This document shows positions 17,206-26,286 of a stretch of DNA of 45,159 nucleotides, one piece after another; the first letter of the stretch is position 1; the number at the start of each line of letters is the position of its first letter. Made by a program: the position numbers and the translations under genes. The notes beneath the pieces were generated by a model. It did not search any database, was not told where the DNA came from, and saw only the letters and a list, made by a program, of their open reading frames with translations. The DNA comes from Candidatus Nitrosopolaris wilkensis (GTDB taxonomy: Archaea > Thermoproteota > Nitrososphaeria > Nitrososphaerales > Nitrososphaeraceae), in assembly GCA_003176995.1 (NCBI GenBank), contig QHBN01000004.1, forward strand, positions 1 through 45,159, read 5' to 3'.

Positions 17206-19113
17206 TTGACGTGGTCGTCATCCTACTCAGTTGATGAAGGCACTAGAAATTTCATTAAGATTATCGTTTTAAAAAATGCCATACAGTACGGCGGAAAAGC
17301 GAGGGACGAAACTGTTATTTCCAAAATTATTGCTCAGAGACCAGATCTTCGGAGCAATTTAAAAATACTGATTCCTGAAATCAAAATCACACTAGAGGAA
17401 ATAAATGCATTAACGTTAGACGAACAAAAAGCTCTGTTCGCACGTATCGCACCTCATGAATCTGCTGCCAAGAAAAAGGGGACGGCAGGTCATGATGCAA
17501 ACCTGCCTTCTCTAAATGACGCGAAACTGGGCAATGTCGTTACAAGATTTCCTCCGGAGCCGAATGGATATCCTCATATAGGACACGCCAAAGCTGCAAT
17601 TATTGACGATGAATACGCTCGTAGGTACAATGGGAAGTTAATCCTACGTTTCGACGATACGAATCCTTTAAACGAAAAACCAGAATATTATGACGCTATC
17701 AGGGAAGGCATAGAATGGCTTGGAATAGAACCAGATATTGTGAAGAACACGTCTGACGATATCCAATTATTATGTGATTACGGTAAAAAATTGGTAGAGC
17801 TTGGTGGAGCATACGTGTGCAGATGTACTCAGTCTGTAATGCGGGAGCTCCGGTCAAAAGGACTTCCATGTGATTGCAGAACGGATGCAACGAACACCCG
17901 AGACCTACTAAGCAAATTGTTCGATGGGTCATTTGAACCAAATACTGCTGTGCTCAGATTCAAAGGTGACATGGCTGATCAAAATACAGCCATGAGAGAT
18001 CCGACGCTTTTTAGAATAATCGAAGGCCACCACCCAAAACTAGGTAATTCTAATAGAGTGTGGCCCACTTATGATTTTGCAGCCCCATTAGAAGACAGCC
18101 TCGATGGTGTAACGCATGCACTTCGGACAAAGGAGTATGAGTTACGCAATGCACTGTACTTTGCTATACTTGAAAGGCTCTCTCTTCGTAAGCCTTCGAT
18201 GTTAGAATTTTCGAGATTAGAGTTCGAAGGAATGCCTGTTTCCAAGCGAAAAATTAAGCCGCTGGTAGAAAAGGGCCTTGTTCAAGGCTGGGACGATCCT
18301 CGTCTTCCGACTTTGGCCGCGATCAAAAGGAGAGGTTTTTTACCACAGGCAATTCGCAAATTTGTCCTTTCTTTGGGTCTGACCTTGTCTGAGACTAAGC
18401 CACCGTTTGAAGCACTTGAAGCATTCAACAGAAAAATTATTGACCCTCAATGCATAAGGTTATTTTTCGTTAAAGACCCAGTTCAACTACAAGTGCGAAA
18501 TGGTCATACGAAAGAGGTAACTTTGAGCAATCATCCGAGCATGAATCTGGGGCACAGAAAGATACGTGTGTCAAATTCCTTTTACATTGCTGGCGACGAT
18601 GCAGCTAGCCTAAGAGTTGGAGATGAAATAAGGCTGATGGAGTTATACAATATAAGGATCGCTGATATTAAATCCGAATATACTCCCAAGCTTCGTGGTT
18701 CGGACAAGAGTATTAGTAGTAATAGTGGCACCGGTAGCAGTAGTAATAGTGGCACCGGTAGCAGTAGTAATAGTGGCACCAGTAGCAGTAGTAATAGTGG
18801 CGGTGGGTCTATGCACTCTAGTAATAGGAATAATAGCGGAAGACTAATAATAGTCGAGCAGACGGGCGACGAGATAAACCAGGATATGCCGAAAATCCAA
18901 TGGGTCGCAACCGAGGATGCGTTACCGTATAGAGTTATGATTGCTAGGGAACTGTACATTGGAGAAAATTATAACACAAACAGTCTTGAAAGATGTGAAG
19001 GATTTGCCGAGTCATTCGTATCATCCCTGAACGAAGGTACGCAGGTTCAACTTGTGAGATTCGGCTTTTGCAGGCTAAACGGTGGCAATGCCGCGATATT
19101 TACTCACAGGTAG
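17206..19113 (+). CDS. gltX: Glutamate--tRNA ligase, archaeal type, with repeat insert
   Basis: Charges tRNA-Glu (and tRNA-Gln in most archaea) with glutamate. The class I motif appears as PPEPNGYPHIGHAK near residue 125 (HIGH), and the KMSKS equivalent is MPVSKRKIKP near 345. The rest fits archaeal GluRS with a beta-barrel anticodon domain. At 635 residues it is about 60 longer than usual. Much of the excess is a Ser/Gly/Asn linker at residues 504-545, within the anticodon-binding half, part of it coded by a 24-bp tandem repeat. It starts at TTG 17206; GGAG lies about 13 nt before. It is the last gene of the isoprenoid cluster. Confidence 0.94.
   Translation: MTWSSSYSVDEGTRNFIKIIVLKNAIQYGGKARDETVISKIIAQRPDLRSNLKILIPEIKITLEEINALTLDEQKALFARIAPHESAAKKKGTAGHDANLPSLNDAKLGNVVTRFPPEPNGYPHIGHAKAAIIDDEYARRYNGKLILRFDDTNPLNEKPEYYDAIREGIEWLGIEPDIVKNTSDDIQLLCDYGKKLVELGGAYVCRCTQSVMRELRSKGLPCDCRTDATNTRDLLSKLFDGSFEPNTAVLRFKGDMADQNTAMRDPTLFRIIEGHHPKLGNSNRVWPTYDFAAPLEDSLDGVTHALRTKEYELRNALYFAILERLSLRKPSMLEFSRLEFEGMPVSKRKIKPLVEKGLVQGWDDPRLPTLAAIKRRGFLPQAIRKFVLSLGLTLSETKPPFEALEAFNRKIIDPQCIRLFFVKDPVQLQVRNGHTKEVTLSNHPSMNLGHRKIRVSNSFYIAGDDAASLRVGDEIRLMELYNIRIADIKSEYTPKLRGSDKSISSNSGTGSSSNSGTGSSSNSGTSSSSNSGGGSMHSSNRNNSGRLIIVEQTGDEINQDMPKIQWVATEDALPYRVMIARELYIGENYNTNSLERCEGFAESFVSSLNEGTQVQLVRFGFCRLNGGNAAIFTHR
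18715..18801 (+). repeat. 24-bp tandem repeat inside gltX
   Basis: About 3.6 copies of a 24-bp unit coding SSNSGTGS. Units start at 18715, 18739, 18763 and 18787; the third differs by one base (Gly to Ser) and the fourth is partial. The unit is a multiple of three, so copy changes keep the frame. Confidence 0.95.
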
Positions 19114-19142
19114 AAGGAGACAGGAAGAATGAATGAAATGAA

Positions 19143-20012
19143 ATGAAAATTGCACGAATAAAGAACGCCAGTCTGGTCGAGACATACGCCATAGTCTCCG
19201 AGGATGGAAAAAGACTAATTACAAGACCAGAAATTCAAGACCAGACAGGCATTCCAATACCGTCTAGCATAAAGGAATTCATGTTCAAAGGTTGGCTAGA
19301 CGAAGTTAAAGAACATCAAAGAAAGTTAGAATATACCCATAAGATCGAAGAGACCGAGTTATTGGCGCCTCTGCCAAACCCACCAAAGATAATCTGTTTA
19401 GCGTTTAACTATTATGATCACGCTAAAGATGCAGGGTTAACTCCATCTGATGAGCCCGTGATTTTTATGAAACCAAGGACCACTTTGAATTCTCCCTACA
19501 GTAACATTGTTTGTCCTTCCTTTGTTAAACGCTTGGATTACGAGGCGGAAATTGCCGCAATAATTGGTAAGGATACAAAAAAGGCGTCGATAGAGCAATC
19601 TGTCGACTCTATTTTCGGATACATGATCTTGCATGATGTGTCTGCAAGGGATATTCAGTTTAAAGATAAGCAATTCACTAGAGGGAAGAGTATTGATACC
19701 TTTGCCCCCTGTGGTCCATGGATTACAACCAAAGACGAGATCTCAGATCCTCAAAATTTAGAAATCGTTACTAAAGTCAACGGAGAGTTGCGGCAGAAAT
19801 CCTCAAGTGTAAATATGGTAATCCCTATAAAAAAAATAATTTCTAGCCTCAGCTCGATAATGACGATAGAAGAAGGTGATATCATTTCAACAGGCACGCC
19901 TGCAGGTGTTGCCATGTCAATGAAGGAACCAAAGTATCTCAAGGACGGCGATATAGTAGAAATCTCTATCGAAAACCTAGGCACGATCAGAAATCGGGTC
20001 GTGTTTCAATGA
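19143..20012 (+). CDS. Fumarylacetoacetate hydrolase family protein
   Basis: Member of the FAH superfamily, which includes fumarylacetoacetase, acylpyruvases and decarboxylases of aromatic degradation. Core motifs are present: ICLAFNYYDHAKDAG near residue 82, DYEAEIAAIIGK carrying the metal-binding Glu residues, and FAPCGPWITTKDE, then STGTPAGVAM near the C-terminus. The 289-residue length is normal. Start ATG at 19143, chosen over nearby ATGs because homology begins at MKIARI. The specific substrate cannot be assigned. It lies 29 nt after gltX and may be co-transcribed. A 26-codon frame overlapping its stop is judged spurious. Confidence 0.85.
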   Translation: MKIARIKNASLVETYAIVSEDGKRLITRPEIQDQTGIPIPSSIKEFMFKGWLDEVKEHQRKLEYTHKIEETELLAPLPNPPKIICLAFNYYDHAKDAGLTPSDEPVIFMKPRTTLNSPYSNIVCPSFVKRLDYEAEIAAIIGKDTKKASIEQSVDSIFGYMILHDVSARDIQFKDKQFTRGKSIDTFAPCGPWITTKDEISDPQNLEIVTKVNGELRQKSSSVNMVIPIKKIISSLSSIMTIEEGDIISTGTPAGVAMSMKEPKYLKDGDIVEISIENLGTIRNRVVFQ

Positions 20013-20430
20013 GGACGATAATAAGAGTAAAATCAGGAAAGGGAATAACCATCGAACAAGTCTTTATCCGGGAGCAGTGTTACCAGTAATATTAGTGGAA
20101 GCGACAATATTATTACACAAGCAGATGTCAACCTTCTTGTCTACAGCTGGAAATGTATGATAAATAGCTAGCATAACGTGTGAGGGATCATAGGTCTTAT
20201 CTACGCCCCCTCAATCAAACGGATTGGCAAAGGAGCTATGTTTTACGATAATCGATAATTTAACAACCATTATTGAGACACCAAGTCATCAGTGAAGTTG
20301 TGCCTAAACTCTGAATACCGGGAGATACGTAAATTTGAGTAATTAATAATCAAACTTGAGGTAGAAGTCGATATGGATAGTGACAAAAAAAGAGAGGAAA
20401 GATTAGAGTGGCCTCTATTCGTTCAGTCCA
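20013..20430. other. Intergenic region before nirK 3' end
   Basis: About 420 nt between convergent genes. A 45-codon plus-strand frame at 20372-20509 (a charged start then a Leu-rich hydrophobic stretch) is preceded by GAGGT but overlaps the nirK coding strand for over half its length, so it is not called. An A7 run at 20384-20390 gives a T7 tract downstream of nirK on the minus strand. Confidence 0.35.
20384..20390 (-). terminator. T-tract downstream of nirK
   Basis: On the minus strand CTCTTTTTTTGTC follows the nirK stop by about 40 nt. Archaeal transcription commonly ends at such oligo-T tracts without a hairpin. Confidence 0.35.
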
Positions 20431-21576
20431 TTATTTGGTTGCTTTTGCTCCTGCTGCTGGTGAACTCATCATTTTCATCGCCGCTGGCTGCTGCTCACCG
20501 CTAACAAAACTACTGGCCTTTGGAGGTACCCATGTGCCTGGAGGTTGATCGCCTGCGGTGGAGTTGTTAACTGCCAACACAGCAAACGCTGCGCCCTTTA
20601 ACACATGATTCATGTTGTGGTCAACGCCAACATAGACACCCGGTAGTGGGAATGTGGATTCAATCACTTGGCCCCCTGAAACTGGAATCCAATTGACCTG
20701 GTCGTTCTGATCTTGCGTCAATAACCGTTGTGTGCCATTGGCATAACCGTACTTCGCACTCTGGTACCCACCTATGAAGTGGAAAGATACACCGTCATTG
20801 GGTCCAGCATTGAAAATATACCATCTCGTTAATTCACCGGGCTTCACTTTGAAAACTGTCGCATTGTTGTTGAGTGGTATCTTCACTATTTTTCCTACTG
20901 ATGGTGTGTATTTGAAAGCCATGCCATTAGTCAACATTAAATCTGGTTGGTCTGCAATGAATTTCTTCAAATCAAAGGATCCTACTTTTCCTTTTGTACC
21001 ATTGAATAATCCTTGGTCGGCGGTATTGAATAGCTGACCAAATACCATGTAGAACTCCTTAGCTGGTGTTTCGCCCAGAGGATGTACTACAGTGCCACCG
21101 TACATACCATTGGAAATGTGTTCCCAGATACCGTTAAGTGCATCTGCGCTGCAGTGGTAAAACCACGCGCCCGGTGCTGGATTATTTATTGTCCAGGTGA
21201 ACGATTTACCTGGTTGAATTGGGCCTGAGTTTGCTTGGCTCGCACCATATCCCATGTGGAAATCGAGGCTGTGTATAACTTTCCCGTCATTCCTTAATGT
21301 GATTTGTACGTTATCTCCTTGTGTGAGTGATATAACTGGCCCCGGGACTGTACCATTAAAGACCATTGCATTATACTTTATTCCACCCGGATGCAACGGA
21401 TCGTCTGGAGCAACCTGTACCACCTTTTCATTTGCGATTAGGAGGACTTTTTTAGTCTTACCTGATGTTGCAGCTTGTGCTTGTGCTACGTGGGATTGTC
21501 CTACTAAAAGGGGAGTAAAAATCAATCCAGCAACCAATACACTCGCAACGATTCCTGCGAGAACTTCCTTATTCAT
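20431..21576 (-). CDS. nirK: Copper-containing nitrite reductase, thaumarchaeal NirK
   Basis: Secreted multicopper enzyme reducing nitrite to nitric oxide, abundant in ammonia-oxidising thaumarchaea and thought to supply NO for ammonia oxidation. The start is taken as ATG 21576, because a TATA box 26-27 nt upstream predicts a leaderless mRNA there; the frame extends to 21609. In the resulting 381-residue protein a signal peptide spans residues 1-35. Type 1 copper ligands: His102, Cys142, His153, Met158. Type 2 ligands: His107, His141, His320. Active-site Asp105 and His266 complete the set. All are intact, so it should be active. The C-terminus is a short Met/Ala/Lys-rich tail without an extra domain. 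Confidence 0.93.
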   Translation of the reverse strand: MNKEVLAGIVASVLVAGLIFTPLLVGQSHVAQAQAATSGKTKKVLLIANEKVVQVAPDDPLHPGGIKYNAMVFNGTVPGPVISLTQGDNVQITLRNDGKVIHSLDFHMGYGASQANSGPIQPGKSFTWTINNPAPGAWFYHCSADALNGIWEHISNGMYGGTVVHPLGETPAKEFYMVFGQLFNTADQGLFNGTKGKVGSFDLKKFIADQPDLMLTNGMAFKYTPSVGKIVKIPLNNNATVFKVKPGELTRWYIFNAGPNDGVSFHFIGGYQSAKYGYANGTQRLLTQDQNDQVNWIPVSGGQVIESTFPLPGVYVGVDHNMNHVLKGAAFAVLAVNNSTAGDQPPGTWVPPKASSFVSGEQQPAAMKMMSSPAAGAKATK

Positions 21577-21598
21577 TAATCTCAAGATAGAGTCCACT

Positions 21599-21606
21599 AT
21601 TAAAAA
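21599..21606 (-). promoter_or_regulatory. TATA box of nirK
   Basis: TTTTTAAT on the minus strand, centred 26-27 nt before the ATG at 21576. It overlaps the alternative upstream ATG (21609), which makes that longer start unlikely. Confidence 0.55.
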
Positions 21607-21815
21607 CATTTTGATTTTTTAGCAGCTTTTCTGTTCCACTGTTTTGTCCTAGCATAATTTTATTGATATTCGAAATTTTCTAGCTTACTGGTTGCAAACA
21701 TAAATTTTTTTATCTTTGCGTAGACATTGATAGATAAGAACGGCTTTCTTAGGTTTGAAGTTGTAGCTTCTATAATTATTGTAAAATGGAACATTTATGA
21801 ACTAACGCAAACAGA

Positions 21816-22115
21816 CTATGGTTTTGCATGTGTTCCGTCGGTTCTTTTCAGCCGTACTATCTCTCTTTCTAAGAGCCTTGCATAATATTCATAGCATTCA
21901 ACTAACTTCCCTCTGATGTTTGCTATTTGCATAGACGCGTTTAGCGCTTCAAGACAACTCTCAAGCGATCTTTCGGAGGCAAAGTTGTTCATTGCTTTAT
22001 TAAAAGTATTGACCGTCTTTCTTTGTTCAGAGCTTTGTTCGTTAATTGTATTCGCAAGTTCATCCATATCTCCAGATCGAGAAAGAGAATTTTTATCCTT
22101 AACCCAACTTGCCAT
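21816..22115 (-). CDS. Small hypothetical helical protein
   Basis: A 99-residue, mostly helical, charged protein with no membrane segment or cysteine pair. The central part (FNKAMNNFASERSLESCLEAL) and the C-terminal ECYEYYARLLEREIVRLK read like a small helical bundle. It starts with ATG at 22115. It stands alone between nirK (same strand, 240 nt downstream) and the divergent FNR gene, and shares the intergenic promoter region with FNR. I do not recognise the family; the codon use looks coding. Confidence 0.6.
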   Translation of the reverse strand: MASWVKDKNSLSRSGDMDELANTINEQSSEQRKTVNTFNKAMNNFASERSLESCLEALNASMQIANIRGKLVECYEYYARLLEREIVRLKRTDGTHAKP

Positions 22116-22249
22116 ATGTGCAACTTGTTATTATAGTCAATTAAGACTTTCTGCCAGGCATTGTTTCCACACAAAAATATACCAGATACTTGAGGGTCAG
22201 GCATCTCTATACGAATTCACTCATTCCAGAGAGGTAACAAATATATTCA

Positions 22250-22257
22250 TTTATAAG
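22250..22257 (+). promoter_or_regulatory. TATA box of the ferredoxin-NADP reductase gene
   Basis: TTTATAAG, centred about 34 nt before the ATG at 22288, giving a leader of roughly 8 nt that contains GAGAG. Confidence 0.45.
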
Positions 22258-22287
22258 CGACGCAATTAAATCTGGTGAGAGAGTTGT

Positions 22288-23133
22288 ATGGTAGTCGATA
22301 ACAAGGGCAGAGTTACATATGTCCGTGTTCTGAAGGAGGATCTTTCTATTATCCGAGTTTCATCTTTAGATGGTCAACCAGTTCCAGACTTTAAAGCAGG
22401 TCAATTTGTTACCCTCGGTAGTTATATTCCAAGTGAGAAAAAGATAATACGCAGAGCTTATTCAATCGCTTCGCCTCCGCATCAAAAAAAATACTTTGAA
22501 TTGCTCATCAGATGGGTACGAAAGCCTCTTCCAGGCCGACTAACTACCGAACTCTTTAACAAAAAGGAGGAAGACGAAGTTGTCTGGGTAAAACCTGTAG
22601 GACTGTTTACCATTAATGAAAAAATGCATGATGGCTCGCCGGATAACAGAAGATTAATTCTTATGGGAGGGGGCACTGGTTTGGCTCCATTTATCGCGTA
22701 TTCTTTGCACCTAAAACAGATCCAAAGTCACCGTGAGATAGTTGTTTTACACGGAGCTAGTTACGTGGATGAACTCAGCTACAGGGAATTATTGACTGAC
22801 TTGGAGGAAGAAAGTCTAGATAAAGGAAAGGACAAATGGAATTTCAGGTATAGGGCTAGCATCAGCAGGCCGCAAGAGTGGTTCAATCGATCTTGGGGTG
22901 GGCTGAAAGGACGAGTTGAATCATTCTTGAAATCGGACTCAGGCAGTGACCGCTCTCAACTAGAGGAACTTGTAGGTGAAAAGATAACGCCAGAAAACAC
23001 TTCTTTTTATGTTTGTGGATGGCAGGGAACTATTGACGGAGCATTGCACTACTTGATTCCAAAAGGATTTGTAACCGAGCGTAATAAGAGAAAAGATGGC
23101 AGCTTTGATATGAAGTACGAATCTTACGGATAA
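22288..23133 (+). CDS. fpr: Ferredoxin/flavodoxin--NADP+ reductase family protein
   Basis: FAD enzyme moving electrons between ferredoxin (or flavodoxin) and NADP(H). The FAD motif RRAYSIASPP lies near residue 56, the NADP-binding GGGTGLAPFIAYS near 129-141, and the YVCGWQGTIDGAL motif near the C-terminus. The 281-residue length fits the bacterial Fpr type. In thaumarchaea without NADH-input subunits on complex I, such an enzyme is a plausible link between reduced ferredoxin and biosynthetic NADPH; this is inference. It is monocistronic as far as can be seen. Confidence 0.88.
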   Translation: MVVDNKGRVTYVRVLKEDLSIIRVSSLDGQPVPDFKAGQFVTLGSYIPSEKKIIRRAYSIASPPHQKKYFELLIRWVRKPLPGRLTTELFNKKEEDEVVWVKPVGLFTINEKMHDGSPDNRRLILMGGGTGLAPFIAYSLHLKQIQSHREIVVLHGASYVDELSYRELLTDLEEESLDKGKDKWNFRYRASISRPQEWFNRSWGGLKGRVESFLKSDSGSDRSQLEELVGEKITPENTSFYVCGWQGTIDGALHYLIPKGFVTERNKRKDGSFDMKYESYG

Positions 23134-23208
23134 CGGAATAATAGCAACGCCAATAATAATAGAAATAATGTCCTTCCTTTATATGTCAAATTTCTAACAA
23201 GGCCTTAT

Positions 23209-23216
23209 GCTTATAT
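23209..23216 (+). promoter_or_regulatory. TATA box of the 112-residue hypothetical gene
   Basis: GCTTATAT, centred 27 nt before the ATG at 23240, predicting a leaderless transcript and supporting this start. Confidence 0.5.
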
Positions 23217-23239
23217 CACGGACACCTCCGAGCTAGCTT

Positions 23240-23578
23240 ATGAAATTTGAATTTGAAGAATTTTCGAACATAGAGGACGTTTTCATGTACCTTGTATCGG
23301 TTGCTCCCTACATGAAACAGGTTCTTCCAATAAGCTCATACAAGGGTTATGTGTTTTCGATAGTACCTTTAACTCCTTTATCCGGCGACGTGTTGATGAT
23401 GATCTACACTAAAGGTAACATTGATGCCGGGATGGTGGAGTTTGATATTTCTACTAAAAAATACAAGTCAGTCACTGCGGTTGAACGCGCTGATAAGAAT
23501 TATTTTATTATTCTGACCCCAAAGACTGCGAGTGTGGCAGATGAAGCGATTGCACAGTTGGAATCTGGCAAAAAGTAA
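23240..23578 (+). CDS. Hypothetical protein, 112 residues
   Basis: A 112-residue soluble alpha/beta protein without cysteines. The pattern of strands (GYVFSIVPLTP, VLMMIYTKGN, YFIILTPK) and a final helix suggests a small single-domain fold. I do not recognise the family. The gene has its own TATA box at leaderless distance and coding-like composition, so it is very probably real. It is convergent with the radical SAM gene. Confidence 0.7.
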   Translation: MKFEFEEFSNIEDVFMYLVSVAPYMKQVLPISSYKGYVFSIVPLTPLSGDVLMMIYTKGNIDAGMVEFDISTKKYKSVTAVERADKNYFIILTPKTASVADEAIAQLESGKK

Positions 23579-23634
23579 AGAGCGTCTCTGGTTTATCTGT
23601 AGATGGCCGTACAAGATCCAACCAATAAGAATAC

Positions 23635-23668
23635 AAAAAAACTAACTAGCTATCTAGTTGCTAACTAG
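23635..23668 (-). terminator. Hairpin plus T-tract terminator of the radical SAM gene
   Basis: Three alternating 6-bp arms (AACTAG 23644-23649, CTAGTT 23654-23659, AACTAG 23663-23668) can form either of two hairpins, followed on the minus strand by T7 (complement of 23635-23641). It sits about 70 nt after the radical SAM stop and also between two convergent genes. Confidence 0.5.
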
Positions 23669-23737
23669 GTAGTCGTCATTCAGCAACTAAAGCCTGGCGA
23701 CACCGACAAGAAGCTGTAACAAAACACACAGGACATA

Positions 23738-25312
23738 CTAAAGCCGCGGCATAGGCGAAGTAGTTACAGATCTCTTTCTGGCATAGATGTCAACGATGTC
23801 TTCTGGAGTCTGACCATTGAATAGAGTTTTGGATAACCCTCTAAGATATCTCATTATGCCCCAAGTCCCGAATTTGATTAACAGCGCCATGAACACTTTC
23901 ATTGCCGGACCGTATGTCTTATTTCTAATAATGATCGGAATGATGTCGTTTATAACCCATAAGTTGTGCTGCCAGCATTTCCAGAAGAGCGTGAACTGCG
24001 CCTCGTTGAGATTGCCAAAGTGCATAGAATTCTTTTCTGAAAAGTCTTGATAGAGTAAAGGTGCTACCAATCCTCTCATATTCATCTGACGAAAGTCTTC
24101 TATTAAATCAATTGTGTACTGTGTCTCATCGGTTGTCTCATCCGGCCAACCTATGATAAGGGTCAATGCTGGAAACCAGTGGTTCTGGTTTAGGATTCTT
24201 GCTCCTTCCCTCACTACTGCTCCCCATTCTTCTGGCCTAAACGGCTTTGTCTTGACTCCAAGATGTTTTTTGACCATTCTCGGTGCTACAGTTTCAACTC
24301 CTAGGTTCGTCGCAAGCCATCTTCCGTTGTTGTCCATATTATTAACCTGAGACAATTTCTTTATAAGATCCGGTGAGGACGCCACTGCAGATAAAGTCAT
24401 ATGAGTGGTCCCAATAAAATTTGCACCGACTTCTTTCAACCCTTTCCATAGACCTAAAATTACATCGGCGTTGGGGATAAAATCTCGATTGTCACACCCA
24501 TAAAGTAGCATCTCATCTGATTGAAGCCAAATAGAGTCAAAACCGTATTTGAGATTTATTTTGGCTTCTGCCTGTAATCTATCAAGTGGGATATCTTTTT
24601 TAGAACGCTTGTTAACGTCGCAGAAATCACAGCCTCTTCCGCAGCCACGCATAGCTTCTATCAATGAGTTTATAGTCGGGCCTCGTATCATTGGAATGTT
24701 TTCGATATTTCTGACAAATGTGTGCAATAGTTCTGGTGCATCACCGGCCTCGAGATCATGGAAGAGGTCAAGTGCGAGCTCGTCTGCTTCTCCTATAACC
24801 ACTGTATCGATACCGTGAATTTTCATTCTGTCAGGCTTCGCAAGCTCCCATGCCCCGTTTCCGCCTACTGCCACTTTAAAGTTGTATTTCTTTTTTAGTT
24901 GAATAATCGAAGCACACATCTTTTTGAATTTCATGGCAACGTAAGACAGATTTTCGGGTGACATTGTAGTAGTGACGGGAGCCATTCCAAGTGGATCCAT
25001 AACGTTAATTCCGACAACTTTAGTCTCAGGCCCAATGCATTTTTCCAGCATTTCTGGGTGAGCAAGGAAAATGTCTTCGCGGCTGTATTCTTTTAAGAGA
25101 GCGCCTTCGATCCTTCGCAAACCACATTGAGCAACCTTTATCTCACCAGTATTTTTATCTGTTTCAACGCTTGGACAAAATAACTTGTCAAAAACAAATT
25201 CTGGAACTAATTCATAAGGTCCACAAGCAATGAAACCGTAAAGGAAATTCCCTCTATAATTTGTCATTAAACTTCTGTCTGCTGTCAAAACTATGCGCTT
25301 CCCGGCAACCAT
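23738..25312 (-). CDS. Radical SAM protein with B12-binding-like N-terminal domain
   Basis: Radical S-adenosylmethionine enzyme. In the 524-residue reading, Cys224, Cys228 and Cys231 in MRGCGRGCDFC form the CxxxCxxC site for the 4Fe-4S cluster. The preceding 220 residues resemble the cobalamin-binding-type domain of class B radical SAM enzymes (VVGINVMDPLG, VAVGGNG, VVIGEADE), but the usual DxHxxG is not evident. The start is ATG 25312: a TATA box about 40 nt upstream places the transcription start downstream of the TTG at 25342, and GGAGG precedes the ATG. The family includes archaeal enzymes acting on unactivated carbons of membrane lipids (GDGT ring synthases); membership is a hypothesis here. 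Confidence 0.8.
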   Translation of the reverse strand: MVAGKRIVLTADRSLMTNYRGNFLYGFIACGPYELVPEFVFDKLFCPSVETDKNTGEIKVAQCGLRRIEGALLKEYSREDIFLAHPEMLEKCIGPETKVVGINVMDPLGMAPVTTTMSPENLSYVAMKFKKMCASIIQLKKKYNFKVAVGGNGAWELAKPDRMKIHGIDTVVIGEADELALDLFHDLEAGDAPELLHTFVRNIENIPMIRGPTINSLIEAMRGCGRGCDFCDVNKRSKKDIPLDRLQAEAKINLKYGFDSIWLQSDEMLLYGCDNRDFIPNADVILGLWKGLKEVGANFIGTTHMTLSAVASSPDLIKKLSQVNNMDNNGRWLATNLGVETVAPRMVKKHLGVKTKPFRPEEWGAVVREGARILNQNHWFPALTLIIGWPDETTDETQYTIDLIEDFRQMNMRGLVAPLLYQDFSEKNSMHFGNLNEAQFTLFWKCWQHNLWVINDIIPIIIRNKTYGPAMKVFMALLIKFGTWGIMRYLRGLSKTLFNGQTPEDIVDIYARKRSVTTSPMPRL

Positions 25313-25348
25313 CTTGTTATTAATCCTCCGTATTTCGCCCAATCTTAG

Positions 25349-25356
25349 GTATAAAT
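25349..25356 (-). promoter_or_regulatory. TATA box of the radical SAM gene
   Basis: ATTTATAC on the minus strand. Transcription expected near 25323-25329, leaving a 12-15 nt leader before ATG 25312 that includes part of GGAGG. It argues against the upstream TTG start. Confidence 0.45.
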
Positions 25357-25449
25357 CTATTTCCGTAGATATACGAGTGCGTATTAGTGGTAGTCCTAGT
25401 GGTGCCAGCAGCAGTGGCGGAAAGTCGCGATACCGGGATGGACAGAAAG

Positions 25450-26162
<713 letters not shown>

Positions 26163-26236
26163 GGGCCGGTCGTCTAGTCCGGTAGGATGCGGCATTGGCA
26201 TTGCCGAGGTCGTGGGTTCGAATCCCACCCGGTCCA
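26163..26236 (+). tRNA. tRNA-Ala (anticodon GGC)
   Basis: The acceptor stem GGGCCGG/CCGGTCC contains the G3-U70 wobble pair that identifies tRNA-Ala. The anticodon stem CGGCA/TGCCG closes the loop TTGGCAT with anticodon GGC. The T arm GTGGG-TTCGAAT-CCCAC is perfect, the discriminator is A, and CCA is not encoded. No intron. Confidence 0.95.
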
Positions 26237-26286
26237 CCTCTCTTTCATTATAGGTTTCACTAGTAGCGATAAAGACACTAATAGTG

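Noticed and set aside
20372-20509. 45-codon frame with a charged start and Leu-rich stretch
   Set aside because: More than half lies opposite nirK coding sequence, and the Leu/Ala composition follows from the nirK C-terminal codons; possible but unsupported.
23641-23670. Alternating AACTAG/CTAGTT arms as a possible CRISPR or transposon end
   Set aside because: Only three short arms with no spacers and no transposase; better explained as a terminator between convergent genes.
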